DNA from: a virus
Strand: one strand, 5' to 3'
DNA: 41,970 nucleotides
Virus record (IMG/VR): IMGVR_UViG_3300020176_000030
Coordinates: 1-41,970 of that record
Shown: one piece after another, positions 38,675 through 41,970 of the stretch
Layout of the letters: each line of letters begins with the position of its first letter
Numbering within the stretch: position 1 is the first letter of the stretch
Program-made: the position numbers and the translations under genes
The notes under the pieces: generated by a model
What the model was told of the DNA's origin: nothing
Seen by the model: the letters and a program-made list of their open reading frames with translations, nothing else
The model's database searches: none

Positions 38675-39651
38675 TACTGCACCGGCACGGCCGGGATGGC
38701 CAGCGCCGGCACAGCAGGGGCAGCCGGTACATCAGCCACGTTCACGGTGGCCACCGGGGTCTGCACTACGCCGGCAGCCGGCAAGGGGCTTACGGCGCTC
38801 GGCACGGGCAGGCTCATGGCAGGGGCCACAGGGGTAGCGGGTACCGCAGGGGCGGGCGCTGCAGGGGCTGCTGGGGCCAGTTGCTCGGGGCTCGGCAGGG
38901 TAGCGCCAGCACCACGCAGCAGTTGCTCCAGCGGGCTGCCTTGGAAGTCCACGGCGGCGAGGATGCGATCCTGCAGGTAGTTCTTGCTCTTGCCGTCGTC
39001 CGAGGTGCCCTCGATCTTGAGGCTGTTCCAGCCGGCCAGAGTCGGCTTGTTCCACAGGAACAGCTGATACAGGTCGTCCGGGGCTTCCGGTACCGGGTAC
39101 GGCTGGCGGGATACCTGATCGAACGGCGGCAGGGTGTCTGCCGGTTCGAGGGTGTTGCGCGCCGGCTTGTCGCCCACGGCAGGCTTGATGCCGATCTTCA
39201 CGAGGAAGGGCTGACCGAGGAACTGGGCGAAGTGCTTGGCGTTGCCCTTGTAGTTCATCTTGTCGAACGCCTTCTTGGCGCCGGCTTTCTCGTTGTTACC
39301 GAGCTTCATGTACCAAGTACGGATGATGCCCGGCGTGCCGTCCGGATTGTGGAACAGGTCTTGCGGGCGGTTAGCCGGCGGTACGCTGTTCGGTTGGCCG
39401 TCGTCGCCGAAGGGTTTGGTGTCACCCCAGATGGCGAAGCCCAGTCGGAACTCCAGAGCCGGGGCCTTGGCCGCGCCTTGGTATTCCTGCGGCTGCATAC
39501 CGAACTCGACGTACTGCACGAGTCGAGCCATTGCGTAGCCTGCCGGGTACAGGCGACTACCGCCACCACCCTTACTGGTTTCGGACATGTCAATAGCATA
39601 ACTATCGACCGCTTCATTGATGTCTTGCTGCAGTTGTGCGAGTACGCTCAC
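38674..39651 (-). CDS. DNA-metabolism-region protein with Pro/Ala tail
   Basis: A 325-residue protein between DNA polymerase and the 5' exonuclease. Residues 30-240 look like one globular domain (RLVQYVEFGMQPQEYQGAAK, IRTWYMKLGNNEKAGAKKAF). Residues 245-325 are a Pro/Ala/Val low-complexity tail. Podophages often encode a single-stranded DNA-binding protein at this place, and the acidic globular part with a flexible tail would allow that, but I see no diagnostic OB-fold motif and leave the function open. Its ATG overlaps the upstream stop. Confidence 0.85.
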   Translation of the reverse strand: MSVLAQLQQDINEAVDSYAIDMSETSKGGGGSRLYPAGYAMARLVQYVEFGMQPQEYQGAAKAPALEFRLGFAIWGDTKPFGDDGQPNSVPPANRPQDLFHNPDGTPGIIRTWYMKLGNNEKAGAKKAFDKMNYKGNAKHFAQFLGQPFLVKIGIKPAVGDKPARNTLEPADTLPPFDQVSRQPYPVPEAPDDLYQLFLWNKPTLAGWNSLKIEGTSDDGKSKNYLQDRILAAVDFQGSPLEQLLRGAGATLPSPEQLAPAAPAAPAPAVPATPVAPAMSLPVPSAVSPLPAAGVVQTPVATVNVADVPAAPAVPALAIPAVPVQ

Positions 39652-39866
39652 TGTTTCTTCTCCATGATATGTACGAGTTGGGTTGAGCTGAGATTGAGGA
39701 ACGACACGTCACCATTCGCCTTAACCATTCGCATGATATTGCCTTCGAGTGCGACGCGATAGTCTTTGACGTTATTAACCAATGTCGAACTTCCGTCACC
39801 ATCGTCAGGCATCTCACGCCACCAGATTTGGACGGTATATAGTGTGACAGTTTTATCTCCGTTCAA
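39648..39866 (-). CDS. small protein downstream of DNA polymerase
   Basis: A 72-residue ORF beginning at a TTG (39866) that follows AAGGAG at a good distance inside the last polymerase codons and overlaps its TGA. It reads NGDKTVTLYTVQIWWREMPD, then an acidic loop and VSFLNLSSTQLVHIMEKKQ, resembling a small beta-sheet protein. The TTG start makes the exact N-terminus uncertain. A promoter-like motif coincides with codons 5-9. No family is recognised. Confidence 0.7.
   Translation of the reverse strand: MNGDKTVTLYTVQIWWREMPDDGDGSSTLVNNVKDYRVALEGNIMRMVKANGDVSFLNLSSTQLVHIMEKKQ
39840..39851 (-). promoter_or_regulatory. phage promoter candidate (variant)
   Basis: ACTGTCACACTA followed by TATACC on the minus strand: 11 of 12 bases match the other copies, and CACTATA matches the T7/SP6 core best of all. 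It lies in the first codons of the 72-residue gene, ahead of the recombination nuclease genes. Confidence 0.55.
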
Positions 39867-40810
39867 TGGATGTGCTCCTTATGGTACATGCTCGGACCTG
39901 CCTCTGCTGCAGCCGGGAACGGAACGTGCCCGATGTTGTAGCCGAGGTGCTCAGACATGTACTTAGGTGCGTCCTCCATGATGGCCTTGGTGCCCAAGGC
40001 AGCTTCACGCAGTACGTCCTCGTGCACGTCCAGATACAGGGCGTCGTGTACGTTGTTGATAAGGAAGGCGCGGCCCTCCGGGTATTCCTCCGAGCGGAAG
40101 AACTCGTTTGCGATCAGCCAGCGAATTACTCGGCCAGCCGATACAGCCATCAGGTAGAATGCCTCACCCTGACACCAGTAGTTAGCGATCTGGGTGTCCT
40201 TGTAGTCCATGATGTGCTGGCGTGTAGCGCGGTCCCACTTGGGATACTGCCGGAAGCTGTAGCGTGCGCCGCCCGGCGATGCCCAGTACCCACGGCGGTA
40301 GATGCTCCAGCCGCCATCATCACGCTGCTCGCGGTGCAGGCCGTCGGGCTCCATACCAGTGCGCTCCACGGCGTCGCGGATCACTTGACGGAACTGGATG
40401 CTCTGCGGGAACAGCTTGGCCTCAGTAGCGAGGAACTCCTCGGCGTACTCCAGCGTCACGCCGGTAGCGTACGCAATACCACGGGCACTGGCGCCGTACT
40501 GAGCTGCGAAGCTCGGTGGCTTAATGTCCGTACGCATCTGCTTGTACCGCTTATGCTCCGGGTGCTCCTGATTCTCGACGGCCTTGTGCAGCACGTCCTC
40601 GTACGGCTCGCCCAGCTTGGCAGCGAGGCGCAGGCAGTGCATGTCAATGCCGCTGACCAACTTGTCCAGCAGGTTCTCGTCGCCGGACAGGGCCGCCAGC
40701 ATCACGACCTCCAGTGCCGAGTAGTCCACCTCAACGATGCGCCCCTTGTCGCCGAAGCGCGAGGTAAACATCTGCTTGACCTTGGAGGTTCCATCTCTCG
40801 GGAGATTCTG
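39863..40810 (-). CDS. family A DNA polymerase, exon 2
   Basis: The last 315 codons of the polymerase, starting with CAG (Gln467) after the intron. They carry the polymerase palm and fingers: QNLPRDGTSKVKQMF continuing motif 1, motif A VEVDYSALEVVMLA, motif B RTDIKPPSFAAQYGASARGI and motif C NNVHDALYLDV with the catalytic Asp. The open frame reaches 40828, but the extra upstream codons (MLNTRL) belong to the intron. The joined protein reads NPNL-QNLP across the splice, the normal family sequence. Confidence 0.94.
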   Translation of the reverse strand, partial: QNLPRDGTSKVKQMFTSRFGDKGRIVEVDYSALEVVMLAALSGDENLLDKLVSGIDMHCLRLAAKLGEPYEDVLHKAVENQEHPEHKRYKQMRTDIKPPSFAAQYGASARGIAYATGVTLEYAEEFLATEAKLFPQSIQFRQVIRDAVERTGMEPDGLHREQRDDGGWSIYRRGYWASPGGARYSFRQYPKWDRATRQHIMDYKDTQIANYWCQGEAFYLMAVSAGRVIRWLIANEFFRSEEYPEGRAFLINNVHDALYLDVHEDVLREAALGTKAIMEDAPKYMSEHLGYNIGHVPFPAAAEAGPSMYHKEHIH

Positions 40811-41514
40811 CAATCTCGTGTTCAACACGGGCGTTACTCCGTGCCCGGTGCGTCCTGCACCTGCTGCATGTTCCCATGCAGATCAGACTATATCATCACG
40901 CCAAGGCGTGCCGTGCGCTTCCACCCACTTGAGTGTACTCTCTTTCGAGATAGTCGTTGCGCCTTCCCGTATGTACCGATGTAAGCGCTGGTGGTCGCCC
41001 ATCGTACACAACACTAAGTTCGTAAAGTCGTTGTTCAGCGGGTTCTGGTCTACGTGATGCACGCACCAGCCACGTGGTATAGCCGGCAAGCCTAGTGCTT
41101 GACAGACAACTACATGGTGTACGAATACGTGCTTGCTGCCCTTACGGCCTGTGTACCAGTCCGGTTTGAGCTGCATCAGGTATCCCTTGTTGTCGGAGAC
41201 TTCACCCACAAAGTAGTGGTGCTGATCGCCAACCTTCCCGTGCATCGGGTTCAGCTCGCCTAGCTTGCTGTTCCTGTAACACTTAGCCTTCCGCGTTTTA
41301 CGGTAGGCTGCGCTGTAGTTTGACTTTACGTAGTTGAACACCTGCTTCCACGGGATTCCCAACTGTGCTGCAATATGTTGTTGGGTTAGCTCGGTGTTCT
41401 CGTACAGGTACTTAATGTCCACATGCACCTCCAAAGGTGGATTGGCTGGCTTGGTTCAGGATTGCCCGGTCTGGGTGTCCCCTGAGTTCACACGGTTTGA
41501 GAACCTCCAGATTA
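40811..41514 (-). ncRNA. group I intron in the DNA polymerase gene
   Basis: A 704-nt self-splicing intron. P1: exon end GAACCUU pairs with intron GAGGUUC, with the required U-G pair at the 5' splice site (41515/41514). P10: UCUG in the P1 loop pairs with exon 2 CAGA. The 3' intron base is G (40811). The classical core GGGCAAUCCUGAACCAAG lies near 41451-41470, and GATATAGTC (P7/S) near 40887-40895. A 7-bp hairpin closed by a GGAA loop (40864-40881) fits P9. An HNH gene occupies the interior. Insertion falls between codons for Leu and Gln in the conserved NPNLQNLP. Confidence 0.95.
40883..41422 (-). CDS. intron-encoded HNH homing endonuclease
   Basis: A 179-residue nuclease encoded inside the intron. 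It probably starts at GTG 41422 behind GGAGGT; a TTG at 41434 is an alternative. Residues 1-45 resemble a helix-turn-helix (LTQQHIAAQLGIPWKQVFNY). The HNH core at about 100-147 reads HVFVHHVVVCQALGL, then GWCVHHVDQNPLNNDFTNL and MGDHQRLH. It would cut intron-less polymerase alleles so that the intron is copied in. Its last codons (DDIV) overlap the intron's P7 core strand, so RNA folding and translation compete for the same bases. Confidence 0.93.
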   Translation of the reverse strand: MDIKYLYENTELTQQHIAAQLGIPWKQVFNYVKSNYSAAYRKTRKAKCYRNSKLGELNPMHGKVGDQHHYFVGEVSDNKGYLMQLKPDWYTGRKGSKHVFVHHVVVCQALGLPAIPRGWCVHHVDQNPLNNDFTNLVLCTMGDHQRLHRYIREGATTISKESTLKWVEAHGTPWRDDIV

Positions 41515-41970
41515 AAGGTTCGGGTTACTACTCGACAGGCGGCCGGTAGCAGTCGCCGTCAGGTTCAGGTTGTGGTGGATGATCCCATCCGGCTGCACGT
41601 ACTGCAGCATACCCTTGACCTTCTTGACGTTGCCGTCCTTGTCCAGCTCGACACTGCGGTAGTACGTCGAGTTGTCCTTGTCCAGCTGGGCCATGCGGAC
41701 CAGTAGCTTCGCAGCCTCAAAGCCCTGCTTGCCGAGTACGTCCAGTACCTCGGAGCTGGTGCTGTACACCGGGGTCTTGTCGTCGCAGAGCGTACGCTTG
41801 CCACGCCAGTCACCGCGATCACCGAAGTTGTCTTGGATGTGCTCGGGCAGCTGGTCGATCCAGATCAGGCCGGGGAACTGCCACGCAGTGTCGTCCCACT
41901 TGGTCTGTGGCGTGGTCGTCTCCCGCTTGTGCAGCTTCGGCATCCCCTTACTCTTGCCCGCTTTGTATCG
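41515..41970 (-). CDS. family A DNA polymerase, exon 1, C-terminal part
   Basis: The continuation of the N-terminal part from base 1. Bases 41833-41970 duplicate 1-138 (assembly overlap), so the new sequence is 41515-41832, 106 codons. It encodes the region leading to the first polymerase motif: SEVLDVLGKQGFEAAKLLV, then HHNLNLTATATGRLSSSNPNL, where TATGR is the family A motif that contacts primer-template. The frame ends with CTT for Leu466 at 41515; without splicing it would meet TAA at once and give a truncated protein. Confidence 0.93.
41833..41970. repeat. contig-end overlap (copy 2 of 2)
   Basis: A direct copy of bases 1-138 with two mismatches (41843 and 41962). See the first copy for the interpretation as circular assembly. 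Confidence 0.93.

Noticed and set aside
1-41970. CRISPR arrays, tRNA genes, integrase or repressor genes
   Set aside because: No repeat-spacer pattern, no cloverleaf with conserved TTCGA arm, and no recombinase or lysogeny protein was found; the phage looks strictly lytic.

Overview
This window is an essentially complete genome of a T7-family (Autographiviridae-type) podophage, assembled as a circle. Bases 1-138 repeat as 41833-41970 with two mismatches, so the unit is about 41,832 bp and the DNA polymerase gene runs across the contig ends. Every convincing gene lies on the minus strand. Gene order matches the phiKMV branch rather than T7 itself: the single-subunit RNA polymerase sits between the DNA-metabolism block and the virion block, primase and helicase are separate genes, a virion protein carries a C-terminal lysozyme, and lysis uses a holin, a SAR endolysin and two spanins. 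The host cannot be read from the sequence; moderately high GC, strong GGAG-type ribosome sites and sigma70-like early promoters suit a gamma- or beta-proteobacterium.

Layout along the minus strand (falling coordinates). 12.7-11.2 kb: almost gene-free. It holds a strand-asymmetric, nearly T-free block with G-quadruplex motifs and short repeats, an AT-rich patch with a reversed phage-promoter-like motif, two to three host-type promoters and a long leader with one 36-codon ORF. This is the probable genome-end region. 11.2-5.2 kb: closely packed, mostly unrecognised early genes, separated in places by stem-loops without T-runs, and including a 2-oxoglutarate/Fe(II) oxygenase. 5.2 kb to 1, continuing at 41.97-36.2 kb: primase, helicase, HNH nuclease, ligase, family A DNA polymerase (split by a group I intron with its own HNH nuclease), a Pro/Ala-tailed protein, a flap-type 5' exonuclease, endonuclease VII, a DnaQ-like exonuclease and a DUF5664 nucleotide pyrophosphohydrolase-like protein. 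35.5-33.1 kb: RNA polymerase. 33.1-16.1 kb: GNAT acetyltransferase, gp7.3-like protein, portal, scaffold, capsid, strong terminator, tail tubes A and B, three internal virion proteins, tail fibre and a second tail protein. 16.1-12.7 kb: terminase subunits, holin, SAR endolysin, Rz/Rz1 and a small last gene.

Transcription logic. Host polymerase would start the early operon near 11.85-12.0 kb. A motif ending in TCACACTA, sharing the CACTA core of T7 and SP6 promoters, occurs four times on the minus strand (before the post-polymerase genes, inside the exonuclease gene, right after the RNA polymerase gene, before terminase) and once in the opposite orientation beside the genome-end region. These are the best candidates for phage RNA polymerase promoters.

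The most unusual points are the reversed promoter facing the T-depleted G4 block, an HNH gene whose last codons are a recoded copy of the helicase 3' end, the well-resolved group I intron, a possible metallopeptidase motif in the large ejection protein, and several coupled small ORFs below 60 codons.
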